64,000 bases of DNA from Liolophura sinensis (taxonomy: Eukaryota; Mollusca; Polyplacophora; Chitonida; Chitonidae): contig NC_088297.1 of the NCBI RefSeq assembly GCF_032854445.1, positions 16,629,127-16,693,126 on the forward strand, read 5' to 3'. Made by a program: the position numbers and the translations under genes. The notes beneath the pieces are model-generated. The model saw only the letters and a list, made by a program, of their open reading frames with translations, was not told where the DNA came from and made no database searches. Positions 11,298-21,818 of the stretch are shown here, one piece after another (within the stretch, counting starts at the first letter, position 1; every line of letters begins with the position of its first letter).

Positions 11298-11494
11298 CTT
11301 TAGGAACTATGGACTATATGGACAAGCTCAGAGAGATTTTGTTAGCGAGGATGTTGTAAGTGGAGGAGGTCTAACTAGCAAAGGGTCAAAATTCCTGAGG
11401 GAAACAGCCAGAGATGTGTATCTGGACGCTGTGATGGAAGCCATGAGGGTGAACAGGAACGAAGTAGTAGATGTTTCAGCTACCTATAAATAAC
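11298..11494 (+). pseudogene. Unassigned decayed coding fragment
   Basis: An open frame reads NYGLYGQAQRDF, then SGGGLTSKGSKFLRETARD and ends at a TAA (11492-11494). It overlaps the previous fragment in another frame. A Gly-rich stretch before a basic helix vaguely recalls the small minor virion protein of Polintons, but I cannot assign it. Confidence 0.3.
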
Positions 11495-11499
11495 AATTT

Positions 11500-12124
11500 C
11501 ACAATGCATAGGGCAACCTAGATGACGATAATCTCATAGAAACGGTAAATATATATATGGCTGTGAATTCCTCTAGTAGAATGTTAAAGGTATAAAAACT
11601 TAAGCCATCCATCTGTGTAATGTCAAAAAATAATACATACCTCTTTGTAATCATTATTTATACATAGTGTTCTTATCGTTACTGTCATTGGTGCTGAGGC
11701 GGTCAGACAGATCTGAGATGTCTCCGTCACGCTCAGCGACCGATAACATTTTAGGGAATTTATGATTTTTCAATTTTTTTTTTTATAATCAAAACATGTC
11801 ATTTAAATACAAATAACGCAACGCATTCCAGTATCGCAGAACGCTTCAATAGTCTAAAATGTGTAAATGTTCCACGGCTAAAGACGCTGAACATAATGCA
11901 TGTGAATGTATTATGTTACGACCCAAACTGTCTGTATTATAAAGAGATGGCTTGTTCGAAATACATGACAGTTAAGCCGCACAAAAAAGTAACCAAAACC
12001 AGCAGATTTTATTTTACAACAATTTATTAGGTTTAATAAGAACAGATAACAAGACTTTTACAAATACTAACGTACTTAAGTTTAACAAGAAAGGATAGCG
12101 GTATCTATACAAATACTAAAGTAC
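11500..12124. other. No recognised gene
   Basis: A T-run lies at 11771-11784. A short direct repeat (ACAAATACTAA followed by GTACTTA) occurs at 12060-12078 and 12110-12127. Nothing else seen. Confidence 0.35.
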
Positions 12125-12487
12125 TTACATGTACAATGGTGTGAAGTCCAAACGGACGCATATATTCCACAATGCGGAACACCATACAGACATAAATGCA
12201 CAAGTAAGAGGGAAAATCCACAGTATAACTGAGTGTATGACGAAATATACACAAAATTCCACAGACAGGGTCCGTGTACTAATAAGCACTGTGTACACAA
12301 GAGCACAAATTAAATATACCAGTTCAGACTGAATAAGTGCTCGGTGGAGATAGGATATAACAACGCCAGAGGCTACAAAGACACCAAAATTCAGCACAAA
12401 AGGCCCTCTAAAGTAACGCATACCGAAAACATCCAAAACTCTTAATAATTCTCCTTTCTCCGTTCTCTCCCTTTGACCTGCTTTCAT
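12125..12487 (-). CDS. Small multi-span membrane protein candidate, 120 aa
   Basis: ATG at 12487, stop at 12125. After a charged N-terminus come three to four hydrophobic stretches: roughly residues 31-52 (FVLNFGVFVASGVVISYL), 58-72, 81-95 and 97-110. Residues 22-80 resemble the frame at 13414-13623: both read G-hydrophobic-hAS-x-V, RA nine residues later, and end the second hydrophobic stretch in STRT. The shared pattern at low nucleotide identity suggests a real protein family. It lies antisense beside Polinton integrase debris, so it may be cargo of that element. No function assigned; a chance hydrophobic frame cannot be excluded. Confidence 0.4.
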   Translation of the reverse strand: MKAGQRERTEKGELLRVLDVFGMRYFRGPFVLNFGVFVASGVVISYLHRALIQSELVYLICALVYTVLISTRTLSVEFCVYFVIHSVILWIFPLTCAFMSVWCSALWNICVRLDFTPLYM

Positions 12488-12730
12488 AGGTGTTATATAG
12501 CCTGGTGGAATTGTCTAGAATAAGAAAATTCCTGAACACTTGATGTAAACAAACGTGCACCGAACTGAGCGTATTCTGGAACATTCTAAGGCAGAGGCAG
12601 GCAGCAGGCCCTGAACTCAGCGTATGTAAACAGTGGCAAGCTAAATTTAGGAGCTGACGGCAGTCGTGCACATAACAATTATCAGAATACAGCTAGCAGC
12701 TAAGATAACTCCTTTCATGGAAGTATAACA

Positions 12731-13313
12731 ATGGGACCAGTGCATGTAAACAGCCATAGAGAAAACACACCTCGTAGAAATCTGTACCCTCCTGAGAAAA
12801 GCGTGTATAAATATAAATTTAATGTGGGTAATAAAGTTTGTATGAGCAAAGTTAAAGCCATTTTTGATAAAGGCTATATACGCGCGTGGAGCGATGAAAC
12901 ATTTATTGTTCAAAACAGACAACGTACCGCCTGTGTGCAAGTTATGTTAAACGCGATTTAATCGGTGAAATACAACGCAGTACATTTTACGAACAAGAAC
13001 TGCAGCAGATTACTTATTTCTTTATTATTTAATTGGTGTTTTACGCCGTACTCAAGAATATTTCACTTATATGACGGCGGCTAGCATTATGGTGGAAGGA
13101 GACCGGGCAGAGCCCGAGGGAAACCCACGACCATCCGCAGGTTGCTGGAAGACCTTCCCAGGCCAAAGAGCAGCGCATTATTAAAGACGCGGATGAATAT
13201 TATAAAAGTGACAAAATAGTGGAGAAAAAAACGACGAGGCAGAAAAGCATATTACAAAATCCAGTGGAGAAGCTGCTTTTAAATTTTGGTTATGAAGAAA
13301 AGTGCTTAACTTA
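12731..13313 (+). pseudogene. Polinton integrase C-terminal half, SINE-split
   Basis: 12731-12910 encodes the integrase tail with NVGNKVCMSKVKAIFDKGY, corresponding to the SH3-like KVGDKVRISKVK segment of Polinton integrases. A frame change near 12925 leads to STFYEQELQQIT, the FYEQELQ signature. After the SINE at 13022-13158 the chromodomain-like part continues (DADEYYKSDKIVEKK). The catalytic core is absent. This enzyme would have integrated the element; the copy is dead. Confidence 0.75.
13022..13158 (-). repeat. SINE family 1, 5'-truncated, inside Polinton integrase
   Basis: Tail side at left (TTAATTGGTGTTTTACGCCG), body through CCATCCGCAGGTTGCTGG, ending in GACCTTCCCA. The head is missing. 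No clear target-site duplication. Confidence 0.85.
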
Positions 13314-13413
13314 ATATAAAACAGCTGTGTACAGAGGCTCTGAAATGGCAAGCATGAGGAACATAGACACGAGGCACAGTCGCAGTCATACTGAGGGTGA
13401 ATTAGTGGTCAGT

Positions 13414-13623
13414 TTATATGCCGTTATTGTTAAAGTTACAAATATAACGTTGAGCCTTAACTATGAATGCGACTGTACGTGTGGACAATAGAAAATTTGT
13501 GAATGGGAAGACGACCAGAATAGGAATAGGGTTGGGAATTATCCGATAAAAAGCCCTGAAAACCGATGTGGCGATGACAGACGAAGCGATTAAAATACCC
13601 AATTCGTAGGCAGGGCGTTTCAT
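13414..13623 (-). CDS. Small membrane protein candidate, related to 12125-12487
   Basis: From ATG at 13623 the frame gives 69 aa, and it is open upstream to about 13707. It starts MKRPAYELGILIASS and has a second hydrophobic run ending in STRTVAFIV. Identities with the 12.1-12.5 kb frame fall at conserved spacing: hAS-x-V, the RA pair nine residues later, and STRT. Upstream, LVDALM aligns with LDVFGM. The frame sits antisense between the integrase and ATPase traces of Polinton relic 1. Function unknown. Confidence 0.35.
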   Translation of the reverse strand: MKRPAYELGILIASSVIATSVFRAFYRIIPNPIPILVVFPFTNFLLSTRTVAFIVKAQRYICNFNNNGI

Positions 13624-13744
13624 TAGAGCGTCTACCAGCTGTGTCAGGCTGGTGACTTTACATCTGCTGTGGCAGATTTTTGAAACAGCAACTTCGGGCT
13701 CGAACAAGGTTACCCTGGTAAATCATATCCGAGGTTACCTCCCT

Positions 13745-14051
13745 TAGATCTGTCATGGCTGTTTTACCCAAAGGCTTGGATATTATTTATTTAACTGAAA
13801 ACTTGTTTAATAAAAACAAAGAGCAAATTGAATGCCCATTACCTGGTACTGTTTAAAGATCTCAGAGACGCATCGCAAATAATGCATATAGCCAGACAGA
13901 TGAACGCTGGAAACAAGCGGCTTACCAAGACGCCACGTCTGAATCGTACGGCTATCTTCTCATGGACTTTAAACAGGACACTCCAGAACATTTAAGACTT
14001 CGAACGAATATTTTCCCCGGTGAAATCCAATACATGTATACGAAAAGATAA
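13745..14051 (+). pseudogene. Polinton packaging ATPase, C-terminal half
   Basis: Segments in order: GLDIIYLTENLFNKNKEQ, a frame change, LNAHYLVLFKDLRDASQ, then a run of Ile, Ala and Arg leading to the conserved AYQDATSESYGYLLMDF and LRLRTNIFPGE end. These match the FtsK/HerA-type packaging ATPase of Polintons (regions after Walker B). The Walker A half is missing. At least two frameshifts; non-functional. Confidence 0.75.
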
Positions 14052-14933
14052 TAAAAGCAAATGTACCATTTACATATTTGTCATTATATCTCTACACGAC
14101 TGCGGAAGCACGCTGTGACCATACAAGCACGCGAAGTTTACAGATTTGACATGTAACCAAACATGTCGCATAATGTACCCGTAACCTACAATGTGGGCCC
14201 AAGTTCCACATAATGCCCTTCTTTAAATTATCGGTGAATAAAACCAGAGGAATCAAAGAACAGTACTTCATTCATCAATTTAAATCTGACATTAACAGAG
14301 AAAACATCATTTGTAACTAGGACTGATCACCATGGTTTAATCTACATGCATGTATATCGAGTGGGCATAAAAATGGGCCGTACGTTGACGCTGCATTGCT
14401 CCATTTTCCTTTGTTCAAACCCTTTAAAACTTTAGACATTCAAATTACATGATTTTGTTTATATACTGATCGATTTTCAAGGTCATATCTTGAGTAGTCT
14501 GTACACAGGGTTAAAATGAAATGATAAAAAGGACTCATATATAAGGACAATGTGATAACTAAAACTAACATTTCTGATTTGGTGAATGACAGGTTCCGAC
14601 ACAGGAAACAGTTCACACTTTGTGGATGGGAAATGTTTGCCAATGGTTTCAAAGAGATAAATGTACCCGACTTATTACTGGTAGGTAATAGGTTGGATTA
14701 CATGCACTGAACTCCGTCAGTATTATGTGACAGACCGTCCAGGATAACCGTTTCCACGCCCGCCCATAAAGCACACCTGGCATAATCAGTTCGAACGTCT
14801 ACACATAGACCGAAAACACAACGCAGAATTTCGCCCAGAGTAATAGGCTCTTAACGTTTAGGCTGAACTAAATTCGGGAAAAAAATTGTTTCACTTCCCG
14901 ATGTATTTATGATTTATAAATGTTATGTTTTAG
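14052..14933. other. Unassigned part of Polinton relic 1
   Basis: Short plus-strand frames between ATPase and penton traces (for example around 14160-14330) probably derive from the small proteins that lie here in Polintons, but no motif is clear. Confidence 0.35.
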
Positions 14934-15089
14934 TTAACCCTACCATCCAATAGTTCGTTGGACTACTATACCAGAAATACGTTCACTAATTATATCACTC
15001 AATTACCTACTACTATAGAATTTCAGGAAGAAGGAGAAGTCGGTATAGTAGAATTCAATCATCCATTCTCATGGTATGGCGTTCATTAA
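14934..15089 (+). pseudogene. Polinton penton-type minor capsid protein, N-terminus
   Basis: The 51-codon frame carries LTLPSNSSLDYY, FTNYITQLPTTIEF and EVGIVEFNHPFSWYGV, the conserved N-terminal pattern of the Polinton penton-like protein, and ends at TAA 15087-15089. The same pattern occurs in the second relic at 44521-44637. The rest of the gene is decayed. Confidence 0.75.
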
Positions 15090-16019
15090 GACACCGTATC
15101 CACATTTTGGCGGAGGAGTAACGATTGAAATTAAAGAACACAATGAACGCAGGTGACGTTCCCTTTGTCATAACATGGACTGATACTCTTATCGCTACAT
15201 CGGTGTATGCTCTACGTCTATGTCCACATGACTGACTGGAAACAGAAAATATACGCTTTGTATCATATGTGAGTATACGTACACTTCTCACATACATTTC
15301 TACTTCAATAGACAATAACAGTATACACAACAAATTGCACATTAATGTAACAAAAACAGAAAACTAAACAATTAAGTCCTTTGTAGAGAATAGCTTCTGC
15401 ATTTAACTCCTCATGCGCGTTTTGACATTACTTGCAAATGTACCTAATGCAAGGGAAATTACTCTACGTTAGGCTTGGTGGAAGTTTAACAATCGGCTAG
15501 GCAAGATCGTGCCGAGTAAACAAACAATATTAGATCACTTTTAATAAACGTTATGGCGCTAATTACCACAAACTACATGCAGCTCATACATGTATATGTC
15601 AACGAAAGACTTACATATTGCTTTATAACAATAGTTAAATGTATAACGTGTGTATGGACTTCATTACGTTTCTGCACCTTCCGCTCCTGTCACAAGGGAG
15701 TCGCCTTGTTTTAATCCGACAATTCACAGGCTAAAGCGTACATAAGCAACCGCGAAGGGAGTAGCCTCCCTTACTCAGCTAAGGCCCTCTCTGCTAAATC
15801 GCTTATAATAAAGACCGAACCATGAGCTTCGTATAGCCCGTCAAGACGCTATAAAATTACAGAACTATAAATATAACCAAACAGCAACATTAATCGCAAA
15901 CGATAAGGCAATGGTTGAGCTCAGCGACGCTCTTCACAAAATACTGAGGTTTCTCTCTCTCATTCTGTACAAGCGAGAATAGTACCCATACAAGGCACAC
16001 CGGGGCAATCTACAGCGCA
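15090..16019. other. No recognised gene
   Basis: Probably trailing Polinton debris at the left. The minus frame 15055-15342 is antisense to it. Nothing else recognised. Confidence 0.35.
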
Positions 16020-16068
16020 TTCTTCGAAATAATGGAAATACTTGGATATTTCCATTATATCGAAAGAA
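16020..16068. other. Near-perfect hairpin
   Basis: A left arm of about 21 bases (TTCTTCGAAATAATGGAAATA) pairs with the right arm across a 6-base loop CTTGGA, with one indel and one mismatch. It directly abuts the 30-bp minisatellite. Confidence 0.8.
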
Positions 16069-16070
16069 TG

Positions 16071-16520
16071 CGCACCTGCCATGTATGGATTGTAATCTGT
16101 TGCACTTGTCGTGTATGTATTGTAATGTGCGACATTTGTCATGCATGTATTGTAATGTGTGACACTTATGTATGTACTGTAATGCGTGATGCTTCTCATG
16201 TATGTATTGTAATGTGTCACACTTGTCGTGTATGTATCGTAATGTATTACCCTTGTCATGTATATATTGTAATATATGGCACGTGTCGTGTATGTATTGG
16301 AATGTGTGACACTTGTCATGTAGGTATTGTTATGCGCGACACTTGCCACATACATGTATGTATTGTAATGCATGATGCTTGTCATGTATGTAATGTAATG
16401 TGCGACACGTGTTATTGATGCATTGTAATGTGAAACACTTGTTGTGTATGTAATGTACTGTGTGACACGTGTTATGTATGCATTGTAATGTGTAGCACTT
16501 GTTGTGTATGTAATGTAAAT
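16071..16520 (+). repeat. 30-bp minisatellite, about 15 units
   Basis: Unit close to CATGTATGTATTGTAATGTG followed by YGACACTTGT. Because 30 is a multiple of three, long frames stay open on both strands (128 and 141 codons); they are artefacts. Confidence 0.9.
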
Positions 16521-16734
16521 ATATGAATTATATAAAACATGATGTAAGGTTCATCATAAAGACCACTGAAAAGTATACGTAAAAATAATTTCATTTATGT
16601 TTATCAAGATGGAGTAAATGCAGTCACGTGCAGTTTCTTATGATGTGCTGCCGACTTACAAAAACAGTAAGCAAAGAATCCAGTCATAGTATGCTGATTT
16701 GGGGTCGAGTCGTCCTAAGCCTTTGCTCTTGGCT

Positions 16735-16880
16735 ATCAAACTTTCAGCATTAAAACTCATACCTGCTCAAAGTTTAGACAATTTCCATCATTTTGATTCC
16801 AGTGCATCCACATGTACACCAAAAATAGCAGGTTTTTTCCACCCTAAAATACACAGAATTACATTAGTAGATCGAAAGTG
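16735..16880 (+). repeat. Dispersed repeat, pair with 4434-4590
   Basis: Same order of short blocks as 4434-4590, about 80 percent similar by eye. Confidence 0.7.
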
Positions 16881-16884
16881 CTAA

Positions 16885-18371
16885 TAGGGTACTGATTCAA
16901 TGTTTGGTGTACAGTACAGCGTTAGGCTAGGCTACCCTGATAGATCAGTCATGACGTTAAAACTAGGTCAGTCATGACGTTAGAAGTATGTGTATTTTAT
17001 GCTTTAATAAGATGAATTTACATGTATTATTCCCTGCTGGAGCTTCTTAGTGTTGTCATATCACTCTGCTAATTATTATTAAGGTATGCTCTGTACTTGC
17101 CTTCTAATGTTATGGTTAAGGGTTTAACACCGCCGTATGCAGCGGTGTTTGCTGCAAAGCGCGATACCACTGAGCCTTGTTCCGTTCCGAGTCAGATTTG
17201 ATGAGGTATGAAAGAAGGTTCAGCTGTATGGTGTGGTACACAACAAGTACGTAGGCAAGTGTGCCAATTTCTGTCTATTCTGCCATCAAAAATGAAAAAA
17301 ATTTGGAAAACGGCATATTTCGTTCTGTGGTTCTTTTTCACCCCCTTACGGGCGTCATGAATTTTAGACTAATCAATGTTCTTTGATCCTTGCATGTTCT
17401 TTGTAATACATGCGGGCAGAAATGAGTGTGGCGTCGCGCAGAATTTCCTTTTTATTTCACCACGCTGACGAAAGTGACCACCATACAGTAAGAAACTGTC
17501 GTGGAATATTGTGAAAGGGGTATATTCTTTGGTATTTATAGCGCTCGTGTAAAGAAGTATATGGCTTGTAGTCATATTAAATGTTTTACTCGATATATTC
17601 TGCATATGCGTCTTGTCGTTGGACTAAAATTCAGTCACCCCTCCCGAACGGCCACGTTATTGTGCATCTTTTGTTTCCACTAAAGATCCAGACACACCAG
17701 TCATCTTGTGCATGAGAGCGGAGTTATCGTAGTCCTATATCGACCCTCCCCTGCGACCATTGACAACTAAAATATTTTTAATTATTGACTGCAGTGCAAG
17801 TGTGCACGAGCGACGTATACCGTTACTAAATAAACACTGCACTTGCACGACTAAGATATGTTGGCTTGTTATGACAAGGCGCATTAGTCTGTTGAGGATA
17901 AGTAGAGCAAAGTTCACGCCTTATAAAAAGATTGTATTGACTTTAAAAGTGGAAAAGTATAGAGCCAATACAGCCCGGGATTGTGTAACAACGTGTTTGT
18001 ACCTCAACCGTTCAATAGCCATGACCATCGCCTTGGGCAACAAATACAAATAAAATACACAAACACGAAAAAAATCCTTGCTGTTAGATTTACAGTTGTA
18101 GGTCTGTCCAACGGAACTATCTGACGCAATTAGCCTGTGGAGTTGTAAATGCAGAGAACTATCTAAAAGAAGCTGAACAACGAGCAATTGCACTATTCCA
18201 AACCAGGACTTCAAGCCAAGTAAGTATCACGAAATATAGCAAAAAATGTTACTGAAATGCGACGTCGAAAGTTATTTCCAGGGACTCTATCGATCTGTAC
18301 AGATGTATCAATATCATGTGGCTGTGCACTTGTATAGTTTCACTTGCAAAATCGTCTACAGAATCCATGAG
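16885..18371. other. No recognised gene, 1.5 kb
   Basis: Contains a local GTCAGTCATGACGTTA duplication at 16945-16985. No splice structure or domain recognised. Confidence 0.35.
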
Positions 18372-18586
18372 TTTCCCACCAATGAGGTCCCTGTGCGTTT
18401 AAGCCCACATAATGCTGCTTTTCTCCGACCCTATGTGGGAAGGTCTGTCAGCAACCTGAGGATGGTTGCGAGTTTCCCGAGGGCTCTGTTCGGTTTCCTC
18501 CCACCATAATACAGACCGCCTCCGTATAAGTGAAATATTCTTGAGCACGGCTTAATACACCAATCAAATAAATAAATCAATAAATC
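18372..18586 (+). repeat. SINE family 1, head partly lost
   Basis: Starts in the box-B neighbourhood (CCCACCAATGAGGTC), continues through the body (GTGGGAAGGTCTGTCAGCAA) and ends in CACCAATCAAATAAATAAAT. Confidence 0.85.
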
Positions 18587-18879
18587 GTGTACGATACAAC
18601 TTATCAATCTCTTGGTTTACCGCTACTCAAAAGTTTCACAATTCCTGATTCCACTGTAACCAATTTAAACTCGAGGCAATGAAATGTCTGTAACAATATT
18701 TGTGCTTGCTATTCAAGATGTATTGTTATAATTAACACATGTACATAGCACATGTACTCTGTCACGTTAGTTTATAACATAAATCACATCACATTCCGTT
18801 GCATGAGTGATTTGTGCTACTTGTAACAACTTTATCATTTTTCATTTCCCGATATTCATAAAGACCTCGCCGATATTAC

Positions 18880-18894
18880 CTGTCTTTGTTTTAG
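18880..18894 (+). other. Candidate 3' splice site before the TRPV-like exon
   Basis: The pyrimidine-rich TGTCTTTGTTTTAG ends in AG at 18894. The channel reading frame is open from exactly 18895; the TAG of the acceptor is the first in-frame stop upstream. An upstream exon, coding or 5' UTR, is therefore plausible. Confidence 0.45.
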
Positions 18895-18996
18895 AGAATT
18901 CAGACACTCAGAAGTAGCCTTAGTCGGTTGCGTTTGAGCAGAAATTTCCTTGGCAAAGTCTTCAAAGTGCTCGATTCATACATTAATCCAACAAAA

Positions 18997-20925
18997 ATGG
19001 CAATGTCACAAAAACGAGACAATGGTTCTGCTGCCTTGTCAACCATGGACGCTACAAACCTCTGGCGACATTTGACTGAAGAGAATTTGGAGACAGATGA
19101 AATCATTGAAATAATCAGAAATGGGAAAACCGGATTCATTTCTCAACGTCGCAAGGATGAACAGCCTGGTTACGAAGGTCGTTTGCCTTTCCACGTAGCC
19201 ATTGCCAGAGAACAGATAAAAATAGTTCATGTAATGCTCGATCAGATTGAAAACACCGATTTGGATTCACTTAAAGACGTATTTCAACAGAAAGCAACGG
19301 GAACAGAATTTCTAGATACGGTGATGTCGGGACAAATTCCATTGTCCATTGCTGCTTTGACCTTCAATAAAGAGATCATGAGACTGCTGCTTGATTACGG
19401 AGCTGACATTGACTTTGTCAACGGCTACGAAGAAAATGTGTTTCATTCCCTTGTCCGCTACTGTAATCCTGAAAACGTCTGCAATGTCTGGGACACTATC
19501 GTATTCCTGTGTAAGGGGTGTGGAACTGAGCAAGGCATCATAACGCCTATGTGGAGGAAACTCAGTGTGGAAGGGCATACTCCTCTCACATTGGCTGTTC
19601 TGTGCGGACAGCACGAGCTGTTTGGTAAAATTCTCTCGCTTCAGGGCATATTCGAACGGTCTAAAAGCACAGAGGGTATGAGTGACGTTAAGGAAGTTGA
19701 CATCACTGAGATTGACACTTTAGCTTACGAGGTATACCACAAAACAAACTTGCCGCCATATGCAGACAGTCCTCAGCAACCAAAGTCAGTTTTCAAGACG
19801 GTATTTGCCCTGGACCGACGAAGCACTGAAAACTTTGTAGATCACTACGCTGTGAGAAAGTGTGTCATTGAAAAATGGAAAACATACCGGATACCGTATT
19901 ACTTGTGGGCATGCTTCCATCTTCTGCTCGTTGCTATTGTTAGCTTGGCTGGCATCAAAAGATCCGGCGGGTTGGAGTGGCTTCACGCCTCAGCAAGTTG
20001 GATTCCGCTCATCTTTAATCTCATATACGCCATTCTTAAACTGGTCGCCATATATTACCAAGTTAAACACCGCTGTTCTCTGCCTAGGAGTAAGGGTAAA
20101 TTTTCATCCAGAATTCAGTCTGCCTTCAACGAATTACACGACGGGTTGTACTTGATACTGTTGGGGGTATCCGCTGTTACGTCAATAGTTGATCACATCT
20201 GGTTCTTTGCCACTTCCGCTACGGGCACAGCATCACATTTCTTTTTAGTGTTTGCCCTTCTCAGCGACTTCTGTTTCATTTCTTTCTTTGTTCGCACGTT
20301 GAAGCATTTCAGTTTCTTCACTGTTATGATTCAACGAGTAATATTCCGCGATCTACTTCGATTTCTCTTTTTTATTATAGTAAACATTGTCGGGTTTACT
20401 GTCGTCATGTTTTTAATTTGGAATGTGCCGGAGGAAGGTCAAACGGGCCAACACTTTTTAAATCTCACGGTAGCCATGATTTCCCTCATGCTAGGCCTGG
20501 ACGACGTCAGTCTAGACATGGCCCGGGAACCAGGTTTGTCTCGTGTCGTATACTACCTATTTGTGATAAGCTGTTACATTATAGCCCTGAACGTTCTCAT
20601 TGCCTTAATATCTGGCACATGCGACGAACTGACCCCCAAAAAGCTCGTAATATGGAAAATACAAATGCTGTCCGTCATCGTCTTCTTGGATAATATACGC
20701 TTTCTGCCAGAGACATTTCGCGGAAAGGCTGGAAAAAAAGATCGCAACATGAGGACATGGTTATCTGTGAAACTAAGGGAGCGCCAATCGACGTACGAAT
20801 CAAAGAAAAGACCAAAAGTACCTAAGATGTCTAGGAAAAAGAAGCCAAACGCTAGGCGACTGTATAGACCCAGCGCCACCAGTCCAACAATAGAGATCAC
20901 CCAATCAAAGCTAGATCGGGAATAG
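18997..20925 (+). CDS. TRPV-like cation channel, single long exon
   Basis: 642 aa from the ATG at 18997 (context CAAAAATGG, A at -3 and G at +4). The frame is open 34 codons further upstream without an ATG. Counting from the ATG, ankyrin-type repeats lie at about residues 62-85 (GRLPFHVAIA), 112-140 (GQIPLSIAALTF, LLLDYGADID) and 193-217 (GHTPLTLAVLCG). Transmembrane segments S1-S4 lie between about 299 and 433, S5 at 453-475, a pore helix and filter near 486-502 (LMLGLDD), and S6 at 517-539. The TRP helix follows (LVIWKIQMLSVIVFLD, about 550-565), then a basic tail. This is the TRPV layout: a non-selective cation channel of the plasma membrane, usually sensory. TRPV genes normally have many introns, so one long exon suggests a retrocopy or a lineage of intronless paralogues. 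The frame is intact, which argues for function. TRPV subgroup not resolved. Confidence 0.9.
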   Translation: MAMSQKRDNGSAALSTMDATNLWRHLTEENLETDEIIEIIRNGKTGFISQRRKDEQPGYEGRLPFHVAIAREQIKIVHVMLDQIENTDLDSLKDVFQQKATGTEFLDTVMSGQIPLSIAALTFNKEIMRLLLDYGADIDFVNGYEENVFHSLVRYCNPENVCNVWDTIVFLCKGCGTEQGIITPMWRKLSVEGHTPLTLAVLCGQHELFGKILSLQGIFERSKSTEGMSDVKEVDITEIDTLAYEVYHKTNLPPYADSPQQPKSVFKTVFALDRRSTENFVDHYAVRKCVIEKWKTYRIPYYLWACFHLLLVAIVSLAGIKRSGGLEWLHASASWIPLIFNLIYAILKLVAIYYQVKHRCSLPRSKGKFSSRIQSAFNELHDGLYLILLGVSAVTSIVDHIWFFATSATGTASHFFLVFALLSDFCFISFFVRTLKHFSFFTVMIQRVIFRDLLRFLFFIIVNIVGFTVVMFLIWNVPEEGQTGQHFLNLTVAMISLMLGLDDVSLDMAREPGLSRVVYYLFVISCYIIALNVLIALISGTCDELTPKKLVIWKIQMLSVIVFLDNIRFLPETFRGKAGKKDRNMRTWLSVKLRERQSTYESKKRPKVPKMSRKKKPNARRLYRPSATSPTIEITQSKLDRE

Positions 20926-21806
20926 AAGGATTCTTTACCTGGGAACACTTACATCTAAAAATGTCGACGTCTATGTTTTTTTTAAAATTTTTTTTATTAT
21001 TTTTTATTTTGCGAGTCGCCTATATTCAGTTGTCTGTAAAATAATTCATACTCACTACCAACATTGCTTTCAGTCAGTGACACGTAACAATACAAGCTCT
21101 ACACATGCCTGAAGTTCTTACTCTTTTTGAAGTTGCAAAAATAATGAAGATTGAACGTTTCTTCTTCTTGATAATGTTAAACTCCATAAGTCTTGTTTCG
21201 ACACCAAGAACTCGGATGAGGTCATAATTGGTCAGAAACAAGTGACATGCTGAGCAATGGGCGTGCAGAGTAATTTGTTTTACAACAGGTGCACTGACAT
21301 GCGGTTAGGACAAACAGCATACAGTTACACTGCGTTCATGACAGCCTCCACGAATTGACTACTCTGTATCGGAGAATTCCCTGACATGCAACTCCAAAAT
21401 CATTCTGCCGTTAGATTATACACTAGAAGATATAACATATAATTCATCTATTTAGGTTATCATGACAGTGTCAGAAGCTGGGCTTAGAGTGAAGTCGATA
21501 GGAGCTTTGGTAACTGGTGTCCCCTTCCCTCAGAACATACCGGACCTCGAACATTCCTCAGTATGCCATTTGTTTTGAACAATTATGACCCGAGGCAATG
21601 AGTTCTTGCCTTCGAAACTGTGCTATATCAAGTTTAACATTATGAATGAGGAAAAGTGTTCAAACTTCATTTTCTTTGCAGTGATATGAATTTTCAATAT
21701 ATTGATGTGTACAGATTGTGTTGTCACGTGTCACTGATAAAAACAACGTTTGTAGAGGGTATGGCTAATTTTAAAGATGGCTGAATATGGGTAAATATCG
21801 CTAAAA
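20926..21806. other. 3' flank of the TRPV-like gene
   Basis: T-rich tract at 20975-21009. No AATAAA was found in the first 500 bases, so the polyadenylation site is unassigned. No other feature. Confidence 0.35.
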
Positions 21807-21818
21807 GAAATAGATTAT

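Larger units (their letters stand above)
10940..15090 (+). mobile_element. Decayed Polinton/Maverick relic 1
   Basis: Ordered plus-strand traces of Polinton proteins: integrase C-terminal half with chromodomain-like tail (12731-13313), packaging ATPase C-terminal half (13745-14051) and the N-terminus of the penton-type protein (14934-15089). A PC4-like fragment and an unassigned fragment at 10.9-11.5 kb may belong to the same element. DNA polymerase B, major capsid protein, protease and terminal inverted repeats were not found. The gene order matches the second relic at 41.5-45.3 kb, but the protein sequences are clearly different lineages. Limits are approximate. Confidence 0.75.

Noticed and set aside
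16032-16418. Cys/His-rich repeat protein
   Set aside because: Product of a 30-bp minisatellite; equally long frame on the other strand.
18928-18996. TTG start for the TRPV-like protein
   Set aside because: TTG initiation is not expected in an animal gene; the ATG at 18997 has good context. The open frame upstream is noted as possible exon sequence.
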